NCBI RefSeq assembly: GCF_002335805.1
Contig: NZ_NISU01000001.1
Span: forward strand, 2,798,079-2,862,078
Length of the DNA stretch: 64,000 nucleotides
Direction of reading: 5' to 3'
Source of the DNA: Bacillus sp. FJAT-45350
Lineage (GTDB): Bacteria > Bacillota > Bacilli > Bacillales > NISU01
Positions 9,331-16,158 of the stretch are shown one piece after another. The notes under the pieces were generated by a model. The model was not told the origin of the DNA and made no database searches. It saw only the letters and a program-made list of their open reading frames with translations. The position numbers were made by a program, and so were the translations under genes. Every line of letters begins with the position of its first letter. The first letter of the stretch is position 1.

Positions 9331-9390
9331 ATCATAACGTAAGCCCTTACAAAAATCAATCATAATCATTCAAAATCAATCAAATATAGT
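9331..9390 (-). promoter_or_regulatory. fru operon promoter with FruR-type operator repeats
   Basis: Read on the minus strand, a -35 TTGATT (9354-9359) and a -10 TATGAT (9331-9336) are separated by exactly 17 bases. The -35 box lies in a pair of TGATTGATTTT direct repeats (about 9353-9381) with a further TGATT-like copy between them. The spacer also holds the 12-bp palindrome GTAAGCCCTTAC. DeoR-family repressors commonly bind such repeats, so this is the likely FruR operator. Confidence 0.65.
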
Positions 9391-9452
9391 CATCAAATTA
9401 TTAGAAACAACCACTAACAATCAAATTAAACTACAAACTATTAAAGAAAACT

Positions 9453-9489
9453 AAAAAAGAGTTATCACCATATCATTGGCAATAACCCT
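9453..9489 (-). terminator. Terminator of the siderophore-binding protein gene
   Basis: A 12-bp stem (9478-9489 with 9458-9469) that uses three G-U type pairs and is followed on the minus strand by six Ts, 12 bases beyond the stop codon. Confidence 0.7.
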
Positions 9490-9500
9490 TCCTTATAAAC

Positions 9501-10481
9501 TTATTCTAATGCTCCTTCGATTGCTTTCGCCATTTCAGAAACTGAAACTAATCCACCACCAGCTAAATACCAGTAGTTAGGGTCTAAGTACGTAATGTTT
9601 CCATTTTGAAATGCTTTTGTATTTTGTACTAATTCATTTTCAATTGTGTCTTGTGCAGCTGCATCTCCACCTTCAACAACAGCACCTCTATCTACAACAA
9701 ATAAATGATCAGGATTTTGTTCAACAATGTATTCAAAAGAAACGTTCATACCATGTGTAGATACTTCAATGTTTTCATCAACTGCTACTAAACCAAATAC
9801 ATCGTGAAGAATTCCAAAACGTGAACCAGGACCATATGCACTAATGTTTCCTTCGTTCGCTAACACGACTAACGCATTACCTGCAGACGTTGCTTTCTCT
9901 TGTACATTAGCGATAGTAGCTTCAATTTGAGCTAATTCACTTTCAATTTCTGCTTCTTTGTTGAAGATTTCACCTAATAATTCCATATTGTGAGTAAAAG
10001 ATTCCATATAATTTGCATTATCAATTGCCATATAAACTGTTGGACCAAGCTTCGTTAATTCACCATATAATTCTTGTTGTCTACCAGAGATAACAATTAA
10101 ATCTGGAGAGATTTCAGCAATTTTTTCAAAATCAGGCTCTTTTAAGCTACCTACATTTTCATACTTTGCATCTTCATATTGTGATAAATATGGAGGAATG
10201 TTTGCTTGTGGTATACCTACTACATCTACACCTAATTTATCTAATGAATCTAATACACCAAAGTCAAATACAACCACTTTTTCTGGATTAATAGAAACGG
10301 TTGTTTCACCTAATTGGTGTGTAATTGTTAATTCTGTTGGTACGTCATCAACTACTTCTGTTTCTTCTTCAACTGGCTCTGGAGCTTCTTCGCTTGTGCC
10401 CCCTGTTTCTTCTGAACCGCAAGCAGCTAACATTAACGTTACTAGCATTGCTACTAGGACTAATAATAAATTTTTCTTCAT
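9501..10481 (-). CDS. yclQ: Petrobactin-type siderophore-binding lipoprotein
   Basis: A 326-residue ABC-transporter binding protein of the FecB/BtuF (cluster 8) fold. The lipoprotein signal peptide ends in LMLAAC, followed by an acidic EEAPEPVEEE linker and two lobes joined by a helix. AGGAATA precedes the ATG. Gene order permease-permease-ATPase-binding protein, and the similarity of the neighbouring permeases to YclN/YclO, point to the petrobactin/catecholate importer YclNOPQ of Bacillus subtilis. Unlike the compact operon, this gene is 817 bases away from the ATPase gene and has its own Fur box, so it can be transcribed alone. Ligand assignment rests on family and order. Confidence 0.85.
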   Translation of the reverse strand: MKKNLLLVLVAMLVTLMLAACGSEETGGTSEEAPEPVEEETEVVDDVPTELTITHQLGETTVSINPEKVVVFDFGVLDSLDKLGVDVVGIPQANIPPYLSQYEDAKYENVGSLKEPDFEKIAEISPDLIVISGRQQELYGELTKLGPTVYMAIDNANYMESFTHNMELLGEIFNKEAEIESELAQIEATIANVQEKATSAGNALVVLANEGNISAYGPGSRFGILHDVFGLVAVDENIEVSTHGMNVSFEYIVEQNPDHLFVVDRGAVVEGGDAAAQDTIENELVQNTKAFQNGNITYLDPNYWYLAGGGLVSVSEMAKAIEGALE

Positions 10482-10537
10482 TATTCCTACCCCTTATAAA
10501 TATATTTTTTATTGTAAAGTTACTTTGTAAGATTATT

Positions 10538-10568
10538 TGATTGAATAAGTGATCAGGTTATTCAATCA
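10538..10568. promoter_or_regulatory. Hairpin in the leader of the binding-protein gene
   Basis: TGATTGAATAA (10538-10548) and TTATTCAATCA (10558-10568) are perfect 11-base inverted repeats with a 9-base spacer, 57 bases upstream of the start codon and downstream of the Fur box. It may be an mRNA leader hairpin or a protein operator. Confidence 0.45.
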
Positions 10569-10642
10569 TTAACCCTTCCAAACCAACAATTTACCAAGTT
10601 AATACACTATCAAAAGATTGAAAATGAATTCCTAAAACAGAT

Positions 10643-10661
10643 AATACTGAATATCATTATC
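10643..10661 (-). promoter_or_regulatory. Fur box upstream of the siderophore-binding protein gene
   Basis: On the minus strand the site reads GATAATGATATTCAGTATT, 16 of 19 positions identical to the Fur consensus GATAATGATAATCATTATC. It overlaps a possible TAAACA/TATTAT promoter with 17-base spacing. This gives the binding-protein gene separate iron control. Confidence 0.75.
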
Positions 10662-10719
10662 AATGTTTAGTAAAAAAAATAAGAGACATTATTCTCCATT
10701 GATAGACGGTGTAAATACA

Positions 10720-10871
10720 CCGCTTCTGAAATATACTTCGCTTTCAGCGGGAAGCTGTTGCCTCTTTTCAAAAGCTTGCTATGAGTGGTTTTCTCATAGC
10801 AAGTTCGCAACGTTCGGAGTCATTACCGCTTCTTGAATCGTCTAGATTGGACTGTTTGTTTCAGTGCCCTC
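10720..10871 (+). repeat. MITE-like repeat, copy A (degenerate)
   Basis: The same family as the copies at 28616, 29632 and 50974. The shared core starts near 10751 (GCTGTTGCCTCTTTTCAAAAG). It holds a central hairpin CTTGCTATGAG/CTCATAGCAAG (10775-10785, 10793-10803) and then GCAACGTTCGGAGTCATTAC and TCTAGATTGGACT. It ends at TTTCAGTGCCCTC. The left end is eroded and no flanking duplication is visible. Confidence 0.75.
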
Positions 10872-10880
10872 GCTAGCGCA

Positions 10881-10914
10881 CTGTGGGGTCTCAACGTTGC
10901 TTTTCATCCCACAG
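10881..10914. repeat. CTGTGGG/CCCACAG hairpin segment
   Basis: CTGTGGG (10881-10887) and CCCACAG (10908-10914) form a stem with GGTCTC and GGAGTC flanks, a repeat-like segment of a kind often seen between genes in alkaliphilic bacilli. It directly follows repeat copy A and appears once here. Confidence 0.4.
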
Positions 10915-10982
10915 GAGTCTACGTATATTTCATCCGCTAAGTCTGTCCTTCGTTCTTTTTCTCGGCTAAAAGATAAAAGGCC

Positions 10983-11284
10983 TTTTTTTAGTTACTTATG
11001 AAAGTATTATCACTGATGGCAATGGCTCCCTTCGTTGCGCGTTACCTGACAAGAAAAACACTTATCAGATAACTTAATACATGGCAACGACTTCGCTCAT
11101 TGCTTAGTACATAAGAAAAAGGTACAAACCAACCTTTTTTAGTTACTTATGAAAGTATTATCACTGATGGCAATGGCTCCCTTCGTTGCGCGTTAACTGA
11201 CAAGAAAAACACTTATCAGTTAACTTGAAACATGGCAACGATTCCGCTCATTGCTTAGTACATAAGAAAAAGGTACAAACCAAC
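10983..11284. repeat. 151-bp tandem duplication of a hairpin-forming unit
   Basis: Two adjacent units with a period of 151 bases (for example the GTTACTTATGAAAG motif at 10991 and 11142) differ at only a few positions. Each unit is internally self-complementary. Its inner stem is GTTAACTGACAAG with CTTATCAGTTAAC, its middle arms carry GCAATG...CGTTGC against GCAACG...CATTGC, and its outer arms are TTACTTATG and ACATAAG. The second unit abuts the 3' end of the ATPase gene. Confidence 0.85.
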
Positions 11285-11298
11285 CTTTTTCTAATGTA

Positions 11299-12054
11299 CT
11301 AAAAATACACACAGATTCTATTTTGGTTGATGTTCTCGATGTGAATGTCCATATCATAGATGTCCTTAAGGACGGCTGGATTAATGATTTCAGGTGTTGT
11401 TCCTTGAGCTACAATCTTTCCATCTCGTAATGCTACGATATGGTCCGAATAACAGGATGCAAAGTTAATATCATGTATAACGATGATAACTGTTTTTCCA
11501 AGCTCATCTACTAGTTTCCTTAATACTTGCATAATCTGGACAGAATGCTTCATATCCAAGTTATTAAGTGGCTCATCTAAAAACACATATTCAGTATCTT
11601 GTGCAATAACCATTGAGATGAAGGCTCTTTGTCTTTGGCCTCCACTTAATTGGTCGAGAAATTTATCCTCCATATCTTGCAATTCCATATACTTAATTGC
11701 TTGATTCACATGCTTCCAATCTTCTTGCGTCAAATTCCCTTGTGAATATGGGAATCTACCAAAAGAAACTAAATCCTTAACCGTCAAACGTACATTCAGG
11801 TGATTGGACTGTTTCAGAATTGATAATTTTTTCGCAAGGTCACTACTCTTACAGTCACTTAATTCCTGATTATCAATATAGATTTGACCGTTGTCCTTTG
11901 AAATCAATCGGCTAACCATAGATAGAAGTGTACTTTTTCCAGCACCATTCGGACCGATAAATGAAGTAATTGTTCCTTTTTTCACTTCTACGGAAACATC
12001 CTCAACAACTTTCTTGTTTCCGTATTTTTTTGTAACTTCTTTAACAACTACCAT
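11299..12054 (-). CDS. yclP: Siderophore ABC importer ATPase
   Basis: A 251-residue ABC ATPase of the FecE/FhuC type. Walker A is GPNGAGKST, the Q loop lies near LKQSNH, the signature is LSGGQRQR, Walker B is YVFLDEPLNNLD and the switch histidine is in VIHDINFA. It energises iron-siderophore import with the two permeases. The start overlaps the preceding permease gene by 7 bases, so the three genes form one translationally coupled operon. The 3' end runs straight into a tandem repeat, where the binding-protein gene would be expected in a yclNOPQ operon. Confidence 0.93.
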   Translation of the reverse strand: MVVVKEVTKKYGNKKVVEDVSVEVKKGTITSFIGPNGAGKSTLLSMVSRLISKDNGQIYIDNQELSDCKSSDLAKKLSILKQSNHLNVRLTVKDLVSFGRFPYSQGNLTQEDWKHVNQAIKYMELQDMEDKFLDQLSGGQRQRAFISMVIAQDTEYVFLDEPLNNLDMKHSVQIMQVLRKLVDELGKTVIIVIHDINFASCYSDHIVALRDGKIVAQGTTPEIINPAVLKDIYDMDIHIENINQNRICVYF

Positions 12055-12998
12055 GATTTATTCCCCCTTAGTAATAGGTATATGAAATACACACCACCGA
12101 TAAAGTTGATAATGACACTGATTGTTGTGGAGAATGTAAATACTCTTTCTACTAGAAATTGACCACTTACCAATGCCACAATACTGACTAAGATAGAACC
12201 AACAATGAGATAGCTATGTTTATATGTTTTCAAAAATTCATAGGTTACATTCGCCACAAGGAGTCCTAAGAATGTAATAGGACCAACTAAGGCAGTTGAG
12301 ATAGACACTAATACAGCGACTACAATCAGAAGTCGTTTCACGACATGTTCGTAGTCAACGCCTAAGTTCACTGCTTCATCTCTTCCTAACGATAGAACGT
12401 CTAGAAACTTGATATATTTCCATGAAAGAGCTGTTACTAATGCAAAGATAATAATTGTTAACCACAAAATATCTGTATTAATATTATTAAAACTAGCAAA
12501 CATACGGTCTTGCACAACAAAGAATTCATTAGGGTCAATTAGTACTTGCATGAAAGTAGAGATACTTGAAAATAACGTACCAAGTACAATCCCTACTAAT
12601 AGTAAGAAGTAAATGTTCCTTCCCTCTCTATTAAATAGTAGCTTGTAGAACAAACTAGCAAATATCACCATTAGTACAGCAGAAATTAGGAAATTAACAT
12701 GTTTATTCATCACTAGAAAACTAGCAGAACTAAATACAAAGATTAAAAATGTCTGAATTAATAAGTAAAGTGAATCTAACCCTATGATACTTGGTGTTAA
12801 GATACGATTATTTGTTATTGTTTGAAAAACTACGGTTGAAAATGCAATCGCAGCTCCAGTAATAATAATCGCAAGGACAATCGCTCCCCTTCTCGGAAGT
12901 ATATACGCTAAATTACTACCAAGGTTATAGAAGATAAATAGTCCCGAAAACAGTAATGCTAATATGAAGAGAATGATTAATTTTGTTTTGTTACTCAT
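12048..12998 (-). CDS. yclO: Siderophore ABC importer permease (YclO-like)
   Basis: A 316-residue FecCD-family permease with 9-10 hydrophobic helices and the coupling segment LGRDEAVNLGVDYEHVVKRL typical of BtuC/FhuB proteins. It pairs with the YclN-like permease to form the membrane channel. It overlaps the upstream permease by 8 bases and the ATPase by 7 bases. Family and gene order support petrobactin-type import. Confidence 0.92.
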   Translation of the reverse strand: MSNKTKLIILFILALLFSGLFIFYNLGSNLAYILPRRGAIVLAIIITGAAIAFSTVVFQTITNNRILTPSIIGLDSLYLLIQTFLIFVFSSASFLVMNKHVNFLISAVLMVIFASLFYKLLFNREGRNIYFLLLVGIVLGTLFSSISTFMQVLIDPNEFFVVQDRMFASFNNINTDILWLTIIIFALVTALSWKYIKFLDVLSLGRDEAVNLGVDYEHVVKRLLIVVAVLVSISTALVGPITFLGLLVANVTYEFLKTYKHSYLIVGSILVSIVALVSGQFLVERVFTFSTTISVIINFIGGVYFIYLLLRGNKSW

Positions 12999-13941
12999 AG
13001 GCTTTTCTCCTCATAAGTAAGTATAGAAATATGCCACTTCCAATGACGCCTACCGTTGTACCGATTGGTATTTCATAAGGATAAATTACCAAACGTCCTA
13101 GTACGTCACAGAATAAGACGAAGACAGCACCTAGTAAAGCTGTATGAGGAAGGTTCTTCTTCAAATTATCTCCGTTATAAATGCTTACAATATTAGGAAT
13201 AATCAACCCAAGAAACGGGATCATTCCTACAGTTAGTAAAACAACAGAAGTGATAGCAGCAACAATAATTAAACCAATGTTTACGACTCTCTTATAATTA
13301 AGCCCTAGATTAATAGAAAATTCCTCACCCATCCCTGCAACCGTAAACCTATTGGCATAAAGGTACGCAATGAGCATGAGCGGAATACTTATGTATAAAA
13401 GTTCGTACCTTCCTTTAATAATTAGTGAAAAGTTCCCTTGTAGCCAAGATGACATGTTTTGGATCAAATCATTTTTATATGCAAAAAATGTTGTAATCGA
13501 TCCTACGATACTTCCAAACATGAGACCAACAAGAGGGATGAAAATAACATCCTTATATTTCACCTTCTCCAGAATCTTCATAAAAATAAGCGTACCTGCT
13601 AATGCAAAAGCAAAAGCAACTAACATTTTTACAAATGGGCTTGCTGAAGCAAAAAGCATAAGTGAAACCAATACTCCTAATCTTGCAGAGTCCAGCGTAC
13701 CTGCTGTCGTTGGAGAAACAAATTTGTTTCTCGTAAGCTGCTGCATAATTAACCCACAAATCGCCATACTAACTCCGGCAATTATAATACTTGCTAAGCG
13801 AGGAAAACGACTAACAAATAAAATTTGAGCTTGCTCTTCACTTAAATTAAAGATGTCTAATGGACTTACATTCGTGACACCTATAAATAAAGATGAAATA
13901 GATAGAATGATTAATGCGATGACTAAATAAGCTATTCTCAT
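12991..13941 (-). CDS. yclN: Siderophore ABC importer permease (YclN-like)
   Basis: A 316-residue FecCD-family permease, first gene of the importer operon. It has 9-10 transmembrane helices and characteristic segments SRFPRLASIIIAGVSM, NKFVSPTTAGT and YPYEIPIGTTVGVIGSGIF. The reading frame is open 54 codons further upstream, but I set the start at the ATG at 13941. AGGAGA lies 4-5 bases before it and the mature family N-terminus begins there. The long upstream part covers the promoter and Fur boxes. Confidence 0.92.
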   Translation of the reverse strand: MRIAYLVIALIILSISSLFIGVTNVSPLDIFNLSEEQAQILFVSRFPRLASIIIAGVSMAICGLIMQQLTRNKFVSPTTAGTLDSARLGVLVSLMLFASASPFVKMLVAFAFALAGTLIFMKILEKVKYKDVIFIPLVGLMFGSIVGSITTFFAYKNDLIQNMSSWLQGNFSLIIKGRYELLYISIPLMLIAYLYANRFTVAGMGEEFSINLGLNYKRVVNIGLIIVAAITSVVLLTVGMIPFLGLIIPNIVSIYNGDNLKKNLPHTALLGAVFVLFCDVLGRLVIYPYEIPIGTTVGVIGSGIFLYLLMRRKAYE

Positions 13942-13985
13942 AATTCTCCTACGCTTTCTTGTACAGAAATTTACTATTACAAGGA

Positions 13986-14004
13986 GAAAATGATAATTAT
14001 TTTT
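13986..14004. promoter_or_regulatory. Fur box in the leader of the importer operon
   Basis: GAAAATGATAATTATTTTT matches about 15 of 19 positions of the Fur consensus. It lies between the predicted transcription start and the ribosome binding site of the first permease gene. Confidence 0.55.
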
Positions 14005-14040
14005 GAATGCAAAAATTAGGGGTTTACACATCAAATCATT

Positions 14041-14101
14041 GATAACAATTATCATTATCTCAATTGAAATTATATCTCCGTTGATAACAATTGTCAATAT
14101 C
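14041..14101 (-). promoter_or_regulatory. Fur-controlled promoter of the siderophore importer
   Basis: On the minus strand a perfect sigma-A promoter is seen: TTGACA (14092-14097), 17 bases, TATAAT (14069-14074). GATAACAATTGTCAATATC (14083-14101, 14 of 19 to the Fur consensus) covers the -35 box. GATAACAATTATCATTATC (14041-14059, 16 of 19) lies just past the expected start of transcription near 14062. Iron-replete repression by Fur is the clear expectation. Confidence 0.9.
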
Positions 14102-14253
14102 ATTTATAAAACTTATTGTTTAGACAACTACTTTTTAAAATTTATTAACGTAATTAAGTACTGATAAATATAGATATATCTTATTTCAACACAAATAAAT
14201 TTAATTGATAACAGATATCATTGTTTAAGCAATTACTATTGAGTAGAAAAATA

Positions 14254-14286
14254 AATAAAAAACACTCTACGCTTCAATTGAAGCGT
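14254..14286. terminator. Left part of a palindromic terminator split by an IS
   Basis: AATAAAAAACACTCTACG then CTTCAATTGAAG and CGT. Joined to 15576-15593 (CGTAGAGTGTTTTTTATT) with one CGT removed, it rebuilds a perfect 48-bp palindrome, a bidirectional terminator that would follow the marR stop codon. The IS sits in its second arm. Confidence 0.8.
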
Positions 14287-14371
14287 TAGACTAACCTAAA
14301 TTATTGGGACACTATAAAACACCTTCGAAATGGTACACTTAAAAAAAGTACTATTCGGAGGTGTTTTTTGC

Positions 14372-14689
14372 ATGGGCAAAAACGTATATTCAAATGAAGT
14401 GAAATGGGCAGTTGTTAAAGATAAGATGAGTGGGCAATTCACAAATAGAGAAATCATGGAGAAGTATGGAGTTAAAAATGTCTCTCAAATTAAAACATGG
14501 ATGAAATGGTATCGTGAAAATCAGGTTCATAGATTCGATCAGCCGATAGGCAAACAGTATTCGTATGGTCATGGGCCTGACAATCAAAATGATGAAGAAA
14601 GAAAAGAACGACAAATGATGCATTTAAAACAAGAGAATGAAATCTTAAAAAAGTATTTGGAGATCGAAAAGGAGTTGAAAAAGAAATAG
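14372..14689 (+). CDS. IS3-family transposase OrfA
   Basis: A 105-residue protein with an N-terminal helix-turn-helix (about 10-55) and a C-terminal leucine-zipper-like coiled coil (about 75-105, rich in Glu, Lys and Leu). It binds the IS ends. I chose the ATG at 14372 because GGAGGTG lies 8-9 bases before it; an upstream in-frame ATG at 14330 has no such site. The sequence AAAAAAG at 14647-14653 (A AAA AAG in frame) is a canonical -1 slippage site that would give an OrfAB fusion. Confidence 0.9.
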   Translation: MGKNVYSNEVKWAVVKDKMSGQFTNREIMEKYGVKNVSQIKTWMKWYRENQVHRFDQPIGKQYSYGHGPDNQNDEERKERQMMHLKQENEILKKYLEIEKELKKK

Positions 14690-15534
14690 TCCTCCAACTA
14701 GTAGATACATTACGCAAAAAATATACTGTTTCAGCCATCTTATTAGCTTTAAATGTTCCAAGAGCTACTTATTACCGCTGGGCTTCTTCACAATCAATCA
14801 AATTGTCCGTGGAGGAGGAAACGATTATTTCCCTTTGCGAAGAAACGAAATATCGCTATGGGCATCGTAAAATTAAAGAGCTGTTAAAGCGTAAGTACCA
14901 TATAAAGTTAAACCGTAATACAGTTCAACGGATCATGCAGAAGTATCACTTGCAATGCAGAGTAAAGCAGAAGAGGAAGTGGAAATCTCAAGGAGAATCT
15001 GTGATTGTGGCTCCGAACTTATTACAACGAGAGTTTTATGCAATCAAACCTAACCAAAAATGGGTAACCGATATTACCTACATTCAATATGGTCCAAACA
15101 CTCTGTATTTATCAACAATAATGGATTTATTTAATAACCAAATCGTCGCTTACAAGATCTATACTCACCAACAAATCCCTTTAGTTGTCGATACATTGAA
15201 TGAAGCATTACAAAAAAGAGGAAACCCAAAAGGGGTTATCATTCATTCAGATCAAGGAACTGTCTATACTTCCTATGCTTATCAAAACCTAATAAAAGAG
15301 AAGAATTTAGTGAGTAGTATGTCACGTAGGGGAAACTGTTGGGACAATGCAGTAATAGAATCTTTTCACTCTAACCTAAAATCAGAGGAATTTCAGTATG
15401 TTAAATTTAATTCGTTATCTTTAGAAGAAGTTAAAGAGCGTGTAGACGAATTTATGAGGTATTATAATGAAGAGCGTATCCAAGAGAAGTTAGGCTACCA
15501 CACACCAAAAGAATTTGGTAATATGGCAGCCTAA
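14653..15534 (+). CDS. IS3-family transposase OrfB (made by -1 frameshift)
   Basis: The frame is open from the slippery site and encodes an HTH_21 region (YGHRKIKELLKRKY) and an rve integrase core. The catalytic DDE triad is visible as TDITY, HSDQG and AVIESFH, followed by the usual YYNEERIQEKLGYHTP segment. No convincing independent start codon exists, since the first candidate is a TTG inside conserved sequence. The active enzyme is therefore most likely the OrfAB fusion. All domains are complete. Confidence 0.9.
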   Translation, partial: VFGDRKGVEKEIVLQLVDTLRKKYTVSAILLALNVPRATYYRWASSQSIKLSVEEETIISLCEETKYRYGHRKIKELLKRKYHIKLNRNTVQRIMQKYHLQCRVKQKRKWKSQGESVIVAPNLLQREFYAIKPNQKWVTDITYIQYGPNTLYLSTIMDLFNNQIVAYKIYTHQQIPLVVDTLNEALQKRGNPKGVIIHSDQGTVYTSYAYQNLIKEKNLVSSMSRRGNCWDNAVIESFHSNLKSEEFQYVKFNSLSLEEVKERVDEFMRYYNEERIQEKLGYHTPKEFGNMAA

Positions 15535-15575
15535 GAAGGTGTTTTATTACTGTCTCAAATGACTAGGTCAGTCTA

Positions 15576-15593
15576 CGTAGAGTGTTTTTTATT
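15576..15593. terminator. Right arm of the IS-split terminator
   Basis: CGTAGAGTGTTTTTTATT is the exact reverse complement of 14254-14271 and overlaps the marR stop codon. Its first three bases are the CGT target duplication. Confidence 0.8.
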
Positions 15594-16032
15594 CTGAGAG
15601 ATTACTATCTATCCTAGCCAGAACGCTGAGAAAAATTCCTAACTCGTCCTCATTAATTCCTGAGGATATTTGTTCTATCGTTTTTTGTGCTTGTTCGATT
15701 AACCCTACTTGCAACTTCTTCCCTTTAGGTGTTAGAAAAATCATATTCGTCCGCTTATCCACAGGATGCGGTACACGCATAACCAATTCCCTTTTCACCA
15801 TATTATTAATTAACCTTGAAATACTTGGTGAATCTTTTTTGGTTAACGTAGCTAATCGGTTTTGAGTTAGTCCATCCTCTTCCCATAACCGAATCATAAT
15901 TGACCATTGGTCGTGTGTTACAGGCAGATTATTATCTTTAAAGTTTTTATTCAAGCGATTTGTTACTAATCGAGCTGTATTATTTATCCTATAACCAATT
16001 GATTCTGCCAAGATATAGTCGCGGTAATCCAT
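15589..16032 (-). CDS. MarR-family transcriptional regulator
   Basis: A 147-residue winged-helix regulator. The HTH spans about residues 50-110, with recognition region LTQNRLATLTKKDSPSISRL and wing VDKRTNMIFLTPKG. Such proteins usually repress efflux, stress or catabolic genes and release DNA on ligand or oxidant binding. It lies 126 bases downstream of the chromate transporter gene on the same strand, with a terminator between, so it has its own promoter. A 16-bp palindrome 35 bases upstream is a candidate self-operator. The normal terminator after its stop codon has been split by the IS. The target genes are unknown. Confidence 0.88.
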   Translation of the reverse strand: MDYRDYILAESIGYRINNTARLVTNRLNKNFKDNNLPVTHDQWSIMIRLWEEDGLTQNRLATLTKKDSPSISRLINNMVKRELVMRVPHPVDKRTNMIFLTPKGKKLQVGLIEQAQKTIEQISSGINEDELGIFLSVLARIDSNLSE

Positions 16033-16067
16033 ATGATTCCTCTATTCTATCACGATTTATTATCTTG

Positions 16068-16083
16068 ATCGTACATGAACGAT
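16068..16083. promoter_or_regulatory. Palindromic operator candidate before marR
   Basis: ATCGTACATGAACGAT is a 16-bp near-perfect palindrome (one mismatched pair) 35 bases upstream of the marR ATG, a size and place typical of MarR autoregulation. Confidence 0.45.
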
Positions 16084-16106
16084 TATCTATCTTCAAGTAG
16101 TATTTA

Positions 16107-16149
16107 AAAGGATGCCTAATTAGGTAACTCTCTCCTAAACAGGCATCCT
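16107..16149 (-). terminator. Terminator of the chromate transporter gene
   Basis: AGGATGCCT (16109-16117) pairs with AGGCATCCT (16141-16149), with an inner imperfect stem. On the minus strand TTTTAAA follows. Confidence 0.7.
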
Positions 16150-16158
16150 CATTCAAAC

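Larger units (their letters stand above)
14287..15575 (+). mobile_element. Complete IS3-family insertion sequence (1289 bp)
   Basis: The element runs from TAGACTAACC to GGTCAGTCTA. The ends are imperfect inverted repeats (TAGACTAACCTA against TAGACTGACCTA, then TTGGGACA against TTTGAGACA), with a further inner pair TAAAACACCTTC. A 3-bp CGT duplication flanks it (14284-14286 and 15576-15578), as expected for IS3 elements. Both transposase frames are intact and a slippery AAAAAAG joins them, so the copy may still be active. Confidence 0.88.

Noticed and set aside
10983-11284. CRISPR array
   Set aside because: There are only two long (151-base) adjacent units with no unique spacers and no cas genes.
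14803-15534. OrfB of the IS as an independent gene starting at a TTG codon
   Set aside because: The conserved domain begins upstream and the A AAA AAG slippage site explains expression as an OrfAB fusion.
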